Of a stretch of 64,000 bases of DNA, positions 39,026-47,621 are shown in pieces. Each line of letters starts with the position of its first letter. Position 1 is the first letter of the stretch. The notes under the pieces were generated by a model. The model was given only the letters and a program-made list of their open reading frames with translations. It was not told the DNA's origin and did no database searches. Both the position numbers and the translations under genes were made by a program. Origin of the DNA: Brenneria corticis (GTDB taxonomy: Bacteria; Pseudomonadota; Gammaproteobacteria; Enterobacterales; Enterobacteriaceae); assembly GCF_003115855.1 (NCBI RefSeq), contig NZ_KZ819073.1:186001-250000 (forward strand). Reading direction: 5' to 3'.

Positions 39026-39886
39026 TTAATACAGCAGTGAATAAAGCTGGCGGCGGTAGCGGGCGGCGAGGGCGTCGCCGGTGCCGAGCGCAGCCAGAAT
39101 ATCCAGCAGCGTTTTGCGGGCGTTGCCCGCCGCCGCGCCGAGATCCTGCTTCAGAAAGCCGAGCAGCAGCTCAAGCGCTTCTTCATTACGCCCGACCTGA
39201 TGCAGCTGCAACGCCAGCTGTACCGCCAGTTCGGCGTTCTGCGCATCGTCCGCCAACTGCTGTTGCAGCTGCTGGATTTCCGGCGTGTCGGCGGCCTGCT
39301 TCAGCAATTCAATCTGCGCCACCAGGCTGTGGTAGCGGGTATCCTGATCCTGGAGCGGAACGGTTGCCAGCACGGCTTCGGCGTCTTCGCTGCGGTTGAG
39401 CTGAATCTGCACCTCCGCCAGCAGCAGACCGATGTCGCTGCGCTGCTGGCTCAACTGCCAGGCTTCTTTCAGCAGCACCAGGGCTTCCGGCAGTTTGCCT
39501 TCCTGAATCAGCTGCTGAGCTTCGGCGACCTTCAGTTCTTCCGCTTTCGGCAATACCCGCTGCAGCAGGTCGCGGATGGCTTCTTCGGGCTGCGGCCCCT
39601 GAAAACCGTCCACGGGCTGGCCGTCCTGGAACAGGTAGACGGTGGGGATCGCCCGCAGGCCGAACTGCGCCGCAACGCGCTGCTCGGCGTCGCAATCCAC
39701 GCGGGCAAGAATAAATTGCCCGGCATATTCCTGCGCCAGTTTATTTAGCGCCGGCTCCAGTTGCTGGCAGTGTTGACTGCGCTCCGACCAGAAATAAAAC
39801 AGCACGGGCAGCGTCGCGGACTGTTCCAGCACCTGATGGAGATTGGACTCGTTAACATCGATAATCGTTGCTTGTTGTTCTAGCAT
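39026..39886 (-). CDS. ybbN: Thioredoxin-like co-chaperone CnoX (YbbN)
   Basis: A 286-residue protein with an N-terminal thioredoxin fold (~1-110) and C-terminal TPR-like repeats. The active site is SQHC instead of CGPC, as in E. coli CnoX, so it is a redox-responsive holdase and not a reductase; cis-proline is in AIPTVYLF. It cooperates with GroEL and DnaK after oxidative or chlorine stress. The start at 39886 follows AGAGAGAAC. It heads minus-strand genes of the ybbNO block. Confidence 0.94.
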   Translation of the reverse strand: MLEQQATIIDVNESNLHQVLEQSATLPVLFYFWSERSQHCQQLEPALNKLAQEYAGQFILARVDCDAEQRVAAQFGLRAIPTVYLFQDGQPVDGFQGPQPEEAIRDLLQRVLPKAEELKVAEAQQLIQEGKLPEALVLLKEAWQLSQQRSDIGLLLAEVQIQLNRSEDAEAVLATVPLQDQDTRYHSLVAQIELLKQAADTPEIQQLQQQLADDAQNAELAVQLALQLHQVGRNEEALELLLGFLKQDLGAAAGNARKTLLDILAALGTGDALAARYRRQLYSLLY

Positions 39887-39910
39887 GGGGTTCTCTCTTA
39901 TCCGTTTTGG

Positions 39911-39942
39911 CTATACCCGTCATCTAAATCTATCGGGTATAA
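39911..39942. repeat. Minimal ERIC relic (ends only)
   Basis: CTATACCCGTCAT and ATCGGGTATAA, the two ends of the ERIC element, are joined with almost nothing between (32 bases). It sits between ybbO and ybbN. It is either a deletion product of a full ERIC or the empty inverted-repeat precursor. Confidence 0.7.
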
Positions 39943-39975
39943 GATGGGGGCGGAATGCGTCGCTTCAAGCCATTA

Positions 39976-40752
39976 TCAGGAACGGGTGCGTAATACATTA
40001 TCCAGACAGCGTCCGGGCAGCAGACGGCGCAGCCAGGACAGAGCGTGCGCCACCAGCGTTACCGGATAGCGCAGCCTGGGGCGCGGACTCTCCAGCGCAT
40101 GGCGCAGTTTAGGCAATACGGCTTCCGGCGGCAGCGTAAAGCGTCTGGCGATGCCGGGATTGGTGACCGGCCGATCGGCCCGGGTCTGGTCGACGTTGGC
40201 GGTAAAGCGGGTGGTCAACGGGCCGGGTTCGATCAGGCTGACGTGCAGACCGCTGCCGTGCAGCTCCATGCGCAGCGCATCCGACCAGGCTTCAAGGGCG
40301 AATTTACTGGCCGCGTAGGCGCCCCGTCCGGGCGTCGCCACCAGCCCCATCACCGAGCTGGTCTGAATGATGCGCCCTTCGCCGTGCGGCAACATGGCCG
40401 GCAGCAGCAGTTGCGTCAACTGATGCGTACCGAACAGGTTACTGGAAAACTGCCGTGCCAACTGCCGGCGCGAGATATCGCGCAACGCGCCGTATAATCC
40501 GTATCCGGCGTTATTAAACAGCCCGTACAGGCGGTTGCCGCTCAGCGCGATGACCTCGGCGGCGGCCTTTTCAACGCTGGCGGGGTCGTCCAGATCGAGT
40601 TCGATCCCTTGCAGACCCAGCTCCGCCATGCGCGCGACATCCTCGGGGCGGCGACAGGCGGCGAGCACCCGGTAGCCGCGTTTTTGCAGATCCTGCGCCG
40701 CAATCAGACCAATACCGCTGGAACAGCCGGTAATCAGCACCGTTTTTTGCAT
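39976..40752 (-). CDS. ybbO: Short-chain dehydrogenase YbbO
   Basis: A 258-residue SDR-family oxidoreductase. The cofactor motif is TGCSSGIG, the NNAG motif is NNAGYG, and the catalytic residues are S in QTSSVMG and YxxxK in YAASKFALEAW. E. coli YbbO is reported to be an NADP-dependent aldehyde/retinaldehyde reductase. The ATG at 40752 gives MQKTVLITG. It is separated from tesA by the second ERIC element. Confidence 0.9.
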   Translation of the reverse strand: MQKTVLITGCSSGIGLIAAQDLQKRGYRVLAACRRPEDVARMAELGLQGIELDLDDPASVEKAAAEVIALSGNRLYGLFNNAGYGLYGALRDISRRQLARQFSSNLFGTHQLTQLLLPAMLPHGEGRIIQTSSVMGLVATPGRGAYAASKFALEAWSDALRMELHGSGLHVSLIEPGPLTTRFTANVDQTRADRPVTNPGIARRFTLPPEAVLPKLRHALESPRPRLRYPVTLVAHALSWLRRLLPGRCLDNVLRTRS

Positions 40753-40798
40753 AACTTTACCTAATTCAAGGGCCTATTTATGAAGACTCATGGTTAAC

Positions 40799-40996
40799 TA
40801 TACCCGTTATCTTTCAAGTCGCAGATGCGTTGGCTGCCTTCCCTCACCCCAGTCACTTACTTGAGTAAGCTCCTGGGGATTAATGAGAGACATCCTGTCT
40901 CTCACCGGAGGCCAGCCATTGGCTGGTCAAATTCGTTCCCGACGAATTTGTCGTTCAGTTGCCGCCTTCCTGCAACTCGAAATCTATTGGGTATAA
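40799..40996. repeat. ERIC element with internal insertion, copy 2
   Basis: About 198 bp with the core CCCCAGTCACTTACTTGAG and the same ~70-bp inner insertion (GAGAGACATCCTGTCTCTC, CCAGCCATTGGCTGG, AATTCGTTCCCGACGAATT) as at 1361-1558. Its right end overlaps the 3' end of tesA and supplies that gene's last codons and stop. Confidence 0.9.
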
Positions 40997-41659
40997 GGAT
41001 TCCAGCTGTTGCGCCATCCAGTCGGCGATAAAGGGTTGGGCATCACGGGTGGGATGGATGCCGTCCTCCAATATCCACTCCGGCTTAAGATACACCTGCT
41101 CCATAAAGAACGGCACCAGAGGAATGGCGAACTGTTTTGCCAGCCGCGGATAAACGTCGCTGAACGACTCATTGTAGCGGCGGCCGTAATTGGTCGGCAG
41201 GCGGATTTGCATCAGCAGCGGTTGCGCCTGCGCCTGTTGGACCAGCGTAATGATTTTGCTCAGATCCTGTTCGATGTTGTTCGGCGGAAAGCCGCGCAGC
41301 CCGTCATTGCCGCCAAGTTCGATCAGCACCCAGCGCGGCTGATGCTGCTGCAGCAGCGCCGGAAGACGCGCCAGCCCCTGGCCGGTGGTGTCGCCGCTGA
41401 TGCTGGCGTTAACGACTTTTACGCCGTCCGGCCGCGCCTGCCATTTCTGATTCAGCAGGGCGGGCCAGGCGCTGGCGGCAGGCATGCGATAGCCCGCGCT
41501 GAGGCTATCGCCCAGTATCAGTAAAGTATCCGCCGCCAAAGCGCGTACACTGAATAATCCCAGAAGTAAAAGGACGAAAACATGTTTGCAAAGACCAGTC
41601 CAGCGAGAGCTATGGCAACCAATCTCGGACCCGCGGAAAACATTCTTGAAGTTCATCAT
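40955..41659 (-). CDS. tesA: Multifunctional thioesterase/lysophospholipase TesA, ERIC-altered C-terminus
   Basis: A 234-residue periplasmic SGNH hydrolase (E. coli precursor 208). The triad is S52 in GDSLS, D199 and H202 in DGIHP; oxyanion residues are in GGND. The start is ATG 41659 (MMNFKNVFRG), as in E. coli where tesA and ybbA also overlap divergently. The signal peptide is longer than in E. coli: ~16 extra residues precede the hydrophobic core HVFVLLLLGLFSVRALA. The last ~12 residues (IDFELQEGGN and neighbours) are read from the ERIC element and replace the native tail. The catalytic domain is intact. The open frame continues far upstream antisense to ybbA and is not coding there. Confidence 0.9.
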   Translation of the reverse strand: MMNFKNVFRGSEIGCHSSRWTGLCKHVFVLLLLGLFSVRALAADTLLILGDSLSAGYRMPAASAWPALLNQKWQARPDGVKVVNASISGDTTGQGLARLPALLQQHQPRWVLIELGGNDGLRGFPPNNIEQDLSKIITLVQQAQAQPLLMQIRLPTNYGRRYNESFSDVYPRLAKQFAIPLVPFFMEQVYLKPEWILEDGIHPTRDAQPFIADWMAQQLESLYPIDFELQEGGN

Positions 41660-42313
41660 CTTAGTAAGCACGTCGGTCAAGGGGAACATCGGCTTTCCAT
41701 CCTTACCGGAGTTGAGCTGATTGTCAAACCCGCGCAGACAATCGCCCTGATCGGCGAGTCGGGTTCGGGCAAGTCTACGCTGCTGGGCATTCTCGCCGGT
41801 CTGGACGACGGCAGCGAAGGCGAGGTCAGCCTGATGGGCGAATCGTTGAACCAGCTGGACGAGGAAGGGCGCGCCGCGCTGCGCGCCAGAGACGTGGGGT
41901 TTGTTTTTCAGGCGTTTATGCTGGTGCCGACGCTGACCGCGCTGGAAAACGTCCAACTGCCGGCGTTGCTGCGCGGCGAAAGCGACGGCCACAGCCGCGG
42001 GCAGGCGGAGCAACTGTTGCAGCAACTGGGACTGGGCGAGCGCCTGCATCATCTCCCGGCGCAGCTTTCCGGCGGGGAGCAGCAGCGGGTGGCGCTGGCG
42101 CGCGCCTTCAGCGGGCGTCCCCAGGTGCTGTTCGCCGATGAGCCGACCGGCAATCTGGACCGCAAAACCGGCGAGCGCATCGTCGAACTGCTGTTTTCCC
42201 TTAACCGCGATTACGCCACCACGCTGATTCTGGTCACCCATGACGAACAGCTGGCGGCGCGCTGTGAGCGGCGGCTGCGGCTGGTGGACGGCAAGCTGAG
42301 GGAGGACGCATGA
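41582..42313 (+). CDS. ybbA: ABC transporter ATPase YbbA
   Basis: A 243-residue ATPase of the LolD/MacB type. Walker A is GESGSGKST, signature LSGGEQQRVALARA, Walker B VLFADEP and H-loop VTHD. It powers YbbP, which follows with a 4-base ATGA overlap. The ATG at 41582 has AAAGGA eight bases upstream; a later ATG at 41612 (MATNLGPAENILEVHH) is closer to the E. coli start but has a weak ribosome binding site. Either start overlaps the divergent tesA start. The transported substrate is unknown. Confidence 0.9.
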   Translation: MFAKTSPARAMATNLGPAENILEVHHLSKHVGQGEHRLSILTGVELIVKPAQTIALIGESGSGKSTLLGILAGLDDGSEGEVSLMGESLNQLDEEGRAALRARDVGFVFQAFMLVPTLTALENVQLPALLRGESDGHSRGQAEQLLQQLGLGERLHHLPAQLSGGEQQRVALARAFSGRPQVLFADEPTGNLDRKTGERIVELLFSLNRDYATTLILVTHDEQLAARCERRLRLVDGKLREDA

Positions 42314-44739
42314 TCTGGCGGTGGTTCTGGCGCGAATGGCGCTCTCCTTCATTATTGATTGTCTGGCTGGCGTTAACGCTCGCCGTGGCCTGCGTGCTGG
42401 CGCTGGGCACCATCGGCGACCGGATGGAAAAGGGGCTGAGCCAGCAGAGCCGTGATTTTCTGGCCGGCGACCGGGTGCTGCGCGCATCGCGCCCGGTGGA
42501 TGAGGCCTGGCTGCAGCGGGCGCAGCGGCAGGGATTGACGCTGAGCCGGCAGATTTCATTTATGACCATGACCTTTGCCGGCGATACGCCGCAGCTGGCC
42601 AGGGTAAAGGCCACCGACCAGCGCTATCCGTTATACGGCGAGCTGCAGACGCGTCCGGCCGGGCTGCGGGCGGAACAGGGAACCGTGCTGGTGGCCCCGC
42701 GCCTGCTGGCGCTGCTGGGGCTTAAGGTCGGCGATATGCTGGACGTCGGCGATACCTCGCTGCGGATTAACGGCGAGCTGATTCAGGAGCCGGATTCCGG
42801 TTTTAACCCCTTTGATACCGCGCCGCGGATTTTGATGAATCTGGCCGACGTGGAGAATACCGGCGCCATACAGCCCGGCGGGCGCATCAGCTGGCGCTAT
42901 ATGTTTGCGGGCGACGAGCGGCAAATCACCGAGTTCGGCGATTTTATCAAGCCGCAGCTCAAACCCGACCAGCGTTGGTACGGCATGGAGGATTCCGAAG
43001 GGGCGCTGAGCCAGTCGTTAAAACGCTCGCAGCAATTTCTGCTGCTGTCCGCGCTGCTGACCCTGTTGTTATCCATCGCCGCGGTGGCCGTCTCCATGGG
43101 GCACTATTGCCGCAGCCGCTATGATTTGGTCGCGGTGTTGAAAACGCTGGGCGCCGGACGACAGGCGCTGCGACGGCTGATCGTCGGACAGTGGCTGTCG
43201 GTGCTGGGGCTGGCGGCGCTGTGCGGCGGCCTGGTCGGGCTGGGCTTTGAGGCGGTGCTGATGAAAATGCTGGCGCCGGTCCTGCCGGCGACGCTGCCGG
43301 CCGCCGGGCTGTGGCCGTGGGTATGGGCGCTGGGGTCGCTGCTGCTGATTTCATTGCTGGTCGGGCTGCGCCCTTACCGTTTACTGCTGGCGACGCAGCC
43401 GCTGCGCGTACTGCGTCAGGACGTGACGGCCAATGTCTGGCCGCTGCGTTACTACCTGCCGGCGGTGCTGGCGATTGTGGTGGGGCTGCTTGCCGTGCTG
43501 TCCGGCGGCAGCTCCCTGCTGTGGTCGCTGCTGGGCGGCATGGCGGTGCTGTCGTTGTTACTGGGGGTGATTGGCTGGGGCGGGTTGCTGCTGCTGCGCC
43601 GTTTGACGGTTAAGCAACTGGCGATGCGGCTGGCGATTAACCGCCTGCTGCGTCAGCCGTGGTCGACGCTCAGCCAACTGGCGGCGTTTTCGCTGTCGTT
43701 TATGCTGCTTGCCCTGCTGCTGGTGATGCGCGGCGATTTGCTGGAACGCTGGCAACGGCAGCTGCCGCCGGACAGTCCGAACTATTTTCTGTTGAATATC
43801 ACCGCGGAGCAGGTGCCGCAGGTGAAAACCTTTCTTGAGCGGCACCAGGTTAAACCGGAGCTGTTCTATCCCATTATTCGCGCCCGTCTGACGGAAATTA
43901 ATCAGCAGGTGGCGACGGAGGTGATTCATGAGGACGATCCGGGCGGCAACACGGTAAACCGCGAGCTGAATCTGACCTGGATGCACGGGATACCGGATCA
44001 CAACGTGCTGGTGGAGGGGGAAGCGCCGAAAGCCGGCGAAGTCTCGATGGAGGCGGAAGAAGCAAAAGAGATGGGGATTAAAATCGGCGATACGCTGACC
44101 TTTACCGGCGACACGCAGCCGTTCAGCGCCCGGGTCACCAGCTTCCGCCAGGTGGATTGGGAAAGCCTGCGCCCCAACTTTTTCTTTATCTTTCCTCCCG
44201 GCGCGCTGGACAGCCAGCCGCAGTCGTGGCTGACCAGCTTCCGCCACGATGGCGACGAGCAGATGGTCGTCCAGCTAAACCGCCAGTTCCCGACGCTAAG
44301 CGTGATGGATGTGGGCAGCATTCTGCGTCAGGTGGGGCAGGTATTGCAGCAGGTGAGTCGGGCGCTGGAAATTATGGTGATCCTGGTGCTGTTCTGCGGC
44401 GTATTGCTGCTGCTGGCGCAAATCCAGGTGGGAATGCGTCAGCGTCGGCAGGAACTGATGGTATACCGCACCCTGGGCGCCGGGCTGCGTTTGTTGCGCA
44501 CCACGCTGTGGTGCGAGTTCGCCGTACTGGGGCTGGTGGCGGGGGCAGCGGCCGCTATCGGCGCGGAAGCGGCGCTGTGGCTGTTGCAGAGCCGGGTATT
44601 CAATTTTCCGTGGCAGCCGAACCTGGCGATGTGGCTGATATTGCCGTTGGCGGCGGCGCTGTCGTTATCGCTGTGCGGCGGCTGGCTGGGGCTGCGGTTG
44701 CTGCGCGGCAAGGCGCTGTTCCGGCAATTCGCCGGGTGA
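42310..44739 (+). CDS. ybbP: FtsX-like permease YbbP
   Basis: An 809-residue inner-membrane protein of the MacB/FtsX class with ten predicted membrane helices: one at the N-terminus (LLIVWLALTLAVACVLALGT), then two clusters of FtsX domains around ~245-460 and ~680-800. It lies with YbbA in an operon and is the size of E. coli YbbP (804). It is thought to be a mechanotransmission-type transporter; the cargo is not known. The gene is 21 bases from the convergent speG stop. Confidence 0.92.
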   Translation: MIWRWFWREWRSPSLLIVWLALTLAVACVLALGTIGDRMEKGLSQQSRDFLAGDRVLRASRPVDEAWLQRAQRQGLTLSRQISFMTMTFAGDTPQLARVKATDQRYPLYGELQTRPAGLRAEQGTVLVAPRLLALLGLKVGDMLDVGDTSLRINGELIQEPDSGFNPFDTAPRILMNLADVENTGAIQPGGRISWRYMFAGDERQITEFGDFIKPQLKPDQRWYGMEDSEGALSQSLKRSQQFLLLSALLTLLLSIAAVAVSMGHYCRSRYDLVAVLKTLGAGRQALRRLIVGQWLSVLGLAALCGGLVGLGFEAVLMKMLAPVLPATLPAAGLWPWVWALGSLLLISLLVGLRPYRLLLATQPLRVLRQDVTANVWPLRYYLPAVLAIVVGLLAVLSGGSSLLWSLLGGMAVLSLLLGVIGWGGLLLLRRLTVKQLAMRLAINRLLRQPWSTLSQLAAFSLSFMLLALLLVMRGDLLERWQRQLPPDSPNYFLLNITAEQVPQVKTFLERHQVKPELFYPIIRARLTEINQQVATEVIHEDDPGGNTVNRELNLTWMHGIPDHNVLVEGEAPKAGEVSMEAEEAKEMGIKIGDTLTFTGDTQPFSARVTSFRQVDWESLRPNFFFIFPPGALDSQPQSWLTSFRHDGDEQMVVQLNRQFPTLSVMDVGSILRQVGQVLQQVSRALEIMVILVLFCGVLLLLAQIQVGMRQRRQELMVYRTLGAGLRLLRTTLWCEFAVLGLVAGAAAAIGAEAALWLLQSRVFNFPWQPNLAMWLILPLAAALSLSLCGGWLGLRLLRGKALFRQFAG

Positions 44740-44760
44740 AATCGACCGGCCGCCGTTCTA

Positions 44761-45336
44761 CTACTGACTGACCCCTGAACCGGGGGCGGCTCCGCCGGTG
44801 CCCGCCCCCGTTTTGTGTCTCGCCAGATACTGCCGCTGGAAAATACACATGCGGATGGTGTTGCGATACTCGCCGTTGATGAAAAACTCGTGGATCAGTT
44901 CGCCTTCCACTTCAAATCCCAGCTTGCTGTAAATGTGTATCGCCTTCTGGTTTTCCTTATCCACAATCAGATACAGCTTGTACAGGTTCAGCACCGAAAA
45001 ACCGTAGTCCATCGCCAGCTTCGCCGCCGCGCTGGCGTAGCCCTGTCCCTGATAGGCGGGATCGATAATGATTTGAAATTCAGCCCGGCGGTGAATATGG
45101 GTGATCTCCACCAGTTCCACCAGCCCGACTTTGGTCTGTTCATGTTCGATGATAAAACGCCGCTCGCTTTGGTCGTGAATATGTTTGTCATACAGGTCGC
45201 AGAGTTCGACAAAAGCCTCGTAAGGCTCTTCAAACCAGTAACGCATAACGCTGGCGTTATTGTCCAACTGATGGACAAAGGTCAGGTCGTCCCGCTCCAG
45301 CGGTCGTAGCCGAACGGCGTTGCTCGTGTCGGACAT
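44761..45336 (-). CDS. speG: Spermidine N1-acetyltransferase SpeG
   Basis: A 191-residue GNAT acetyltransferase very close to E. coli SpeG (186). Family marks are the polyamine-site YWFEEPYEAFVELCDLYDKH, the acetyl-CoA loop YQGQGYASAAAKLAM and VDKENQKAIHIYSKLGF. It acetylates spermidine/spermine in the cytoplasm when polyamines are in excess. A GGGGGCGG...CCGCCCCC stem within its last codons (44779-44811) could terminate ybbP transcripts. Confidence 0.95.
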   Translation of the reverse strand: MSDTSNAVRLRPLERDDLTFVHQLDNNASVMRYWFEEPYEAFVELCDLYDKHIHDQSERRFIIEHEQTKVGLVELVEITHIHRRAEFQIIIDPAYQGQGYASAAAKLAMDYGFSVLNLYKLYLIVDKENQKAIHIYSKLGFEVEGELIHEFFINGEYRNTIRMCIFQRQYLARHKTGAGTGGAAPGSGVSQ

Positions 45337-45457
45337 AGGGAATCCTTATTATTAAATCAGCAGGGGCCAGCCCTGGTATAAACATGCCGAAGTCAATTAT
45401 AGAGACTGGATAAAAAGGTTACAGCCGGTTTTATCCGGTAAAAGAAGGCGAGGGGAG

Positions 45458-45500
45458 GCGCCGCGCCGTTCCGGGGGCAGCGGAACCGCGCGGCGGGCGC
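45458..45500 (-). terminator. Strong hairpin after the siderophore receptor gene
   Basis: GCGCCGCGC and GTTCC pair with GGAAC and GCGCGGC/GGCGC around a short loop immediately after the receptor stop (45504, minus strand). T-rich sequence follows less directly, but the stem is long. Confidence 0.55.
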
Positions 45501-45503
45501 AGG

Positions 45504-47621
45504 CTAGAAGTCCAGGCTGGCGCGCAGCACAAACTGGCGCGGTTCGCCAATGGCGACGCGATACTGACCGCCGCTGGAGGGGTAATAGGTTTTATCAAAC
45601 AGGTTCTTGATATTAAGCTGCCACTTCACCTGGTAGCCGTTAAGCGGCAGGCTATAAGCCACGAACGCATCCGCCACCGTATAGTCATCCAGATAGAAGC
45701 TGTTCGCCGCATCGCCGGCGCGGCGGCCGACGTAGCGCGCCCCGGCGCCGGCGCGCAGGTTATCGCCGGCGTGAATGCCGGTGTCGCCGAAATCCTGGGT
45801 CAGAAACAGCGAGGCGGTATGACGCGCGGCGTTGGCCATTTCATTGCCGTTATTTTCCGGGTCGGCGGTAACGCGGGCATCGGTCCAGGCGTAGGAGCCG
45901 ATCAGGCTGAGCGAATCCGTCAGCTTGCCGGCCAGATCCAGCTCGATGCCCTGCGAGCGCACTTTGCCGGCGGTGCGGGTCACCGTTTCGCCGTTAATGG
46001 TTTCGCTGACCATCACATTGCGCTTTTCAATATCGAACAGCGCCAGGTTGGCGGTGATCCTATTGGGCAGATCCAGCTTGGCGCCCACTTCATAGGCGGT
46101 GCCGATTTCCGGCGGCAGCGCGCCGATTTGGCTGGCGATCGACGAGTTGGGTTTAAACGACTCGCTGTAGCTGGCATAAAGCGAAGAATAGGGCGTCAGG
46201 CTGTAAATAATGCCGGCGCGCGGCACCACGCGGTTATATGAGCTATCGGTACGGGTGACGAACGGGCGGCCTTTGCCGGCCATCACGTCGAAGCTGTCGT
46301 AACGTACTCCGCCCAGCAGCTGCCAGCGATCGTTCAGGCGAATGACGTCCTGTATAAAGAAGCCGCTGCTGTCGATATTTTCCCGCTGATCGCTGTCCGA
46401 GGCGATGACATTGGTAGACGGCGCCAACTGACCGTACACCGGATGGTAAATAGTAAAGTCCGTTCTGTTGTTCGTCCCGCGGATCATATCGCCGCGGAAG
46501 GTGCGGTCGGCTTCATAGTCAAAGCCGAGCAGCAGCTGGTGATTGACCCGTCCCCAGTCGATATCCCCGTTGAACGTAAGCTGTACCACCTGGGTTTGCG
46601 CGTGGGCATAGGCGGTGGCGTCCGGGCGTCGGGTCAGTATGCCGCTATCGGCATCGTAGCTCATTGCCCGCGCCTGATTGTCGCTGTAGCGGTTGCGGTT
46701 ATAGGAGTAGGTCAGGCTGCTTTTCCAGCGATCGCTCAGGTTGCGCTCCGCCTGTAGGGTGATGCTGTCCTGATCGCCGCGGGTGGCGTTGTAATGCTCG
46801 TCGAAGCGGCGTTCGCGCGGGGTATTCACCGGCTTGCCGCTGTTGGGATCGATAATGGTGCCGCGATCGAACGGCGTCAGGTATTCCATATGTTCGTAGG
46901 CCACCCGCACCGTGGTCTCTTCCCCGTACCACATCAGCGACGGGGCGATGGTGGTTTGCCGGTTGCGGCCGAAGTTGCGCCAGTAGTCGGTTTCGTCGTG
47001 ATCGACCACCATACGGTAAGCCAGTCCGGAGGCGCCCAGCGGTCCGGTTACGTCCAACTGGCCGCCGCCGCCGTTAAAGCTGCTGCCCCAGCCTTCGATA
47101 TGCGTTTTTTGCACCAGCTGCGGTTTTTTGCTGATGATATTAATCACGCCGCCGGGCTCGCCCATGCCGTACAGCATGGAGGCCGGGCCTTTCAGCACTT
47201 CCACGCGCTCGCTGGTCGGGGTGAAGTTGCGGGCCTGAATGGAGCGCACGCCGTCACGAAACAGGGAGCCGTCGCGGTTGTCGCCAAAGCCGCGCTTGAT
47301 CAGCGCATCCTGGGTGCCGCCGAGCGTGTTGGATTGGGTAATGCCGCTGACGTTATACAGGGCTTCATCAATATTGCGCACCGCGCGGTCGGCAATCACC
47401 TGGCTCGGCACCACGTTGACCGCCTGCGGCACGTCCAGCAGGCGGCTTTCGCCGCGGGTGCCGGTTACGGTTTTATGCGGCTGATAGCCGGTTTCCGCCT
47501 GCTGCTCCGCCGTGGCGATAACCTCCAGCGTGTCGTTCCGCGTTTCGGCGGCCGCCTGAATGCCAAACGGCAGCAGTGCCAGCGCCGGCCAGCCGTTACG
47601 CCGTATTTTCTTATTCTTCAT
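45504..47621 (-). CDS. TonB-dependent siderophore receptor
   Basis: A 705-residue outer-membrane receptor of the FhuA/FoxA/FpvA-like siderophore class. The signal peptide is residues 1-25 (MKNKKIRRNGWPALALLPFG...AAA). The plug is ~35-165 (TGTRGESRLLDVPQAVNVV, ALYNVSGI, IKRGFG, VEVLKGPASMLYG, PGGVINIISKKP). The 22-strand barrel ends in LRASLDF with terminal phenylalanine. The true start is 47621, which overlaps the stop of the binding-protein gene by 11 bases; a longer frame to 47825 is spurious. The siderophore is not evident; hydroxamate type is likely from barrel similarity (inference). Confidence 0.92.
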   Translation of the reverse strand: MKNKKIRRNGWPALALLPFGIQAAAETRNDTLEVIATAEQQAETGYQPHKTVTGTRGESRLLDVPQAVNVVPSQVIADRAVRNIDEALYNVSGITQSNTLGGTQDALIKRGFGDNRDGSLFRDGVRSIQARNFTPTSERVEVLKGPASMLYGMGEPGGVINIISKKPQLVQKTHIEGWGSSFNGGGGQLDVTGPLGASGLAYRMVVDHDETDYWRNFGRNRQTTIAPSLMWYGEETTVRVAYEHMEYLTPFDRGTIIDPNSGKPVNTPRERRFDEHYNATRGDQDSITLQAERNLSDRWKSSLTYSYNRNRYSDNQARAMSYDADSGILTRRPDATAYAHAQTQVVQLTFNGDIDWGRVNHQLLLGFDYEADRTFRGDMIRGTNNRTDFTIYHPVYGQLAPSTNVIASDSDQRENIDSSGFFIQDVIRLNDRWQLLGGVRYDSFDVMAGKGRPFVTRTDSSYNRVVPRAGIIYSLTPYSSLYASYSESFKPNSSIASQIGALPPEIGTAYEVGAKLDLPNRITANLALFDIEKRNVMVSETINGETVTRTAGKVRSQGIELDLAGKLTDSLSLIGSYAWTDARVTADPENNGNEMANAARHTASLFLTQDFGDTGIHAGDNLRAGAGARYVGRRAGDAANSFYLDDYTVADAFVAYSLPLNGYQVKWQLNIKNLFDKTYYPSSGGQYRVAIGEPRQFVLRASLDF

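Noticed and set aside
41657..42559. Upstream extension of the tesA frame to 534 codons
   Set aside because: The extension is antisense to ybbA and ybbP; the family start and signal peptide place TesA's N-terminus at 41659.
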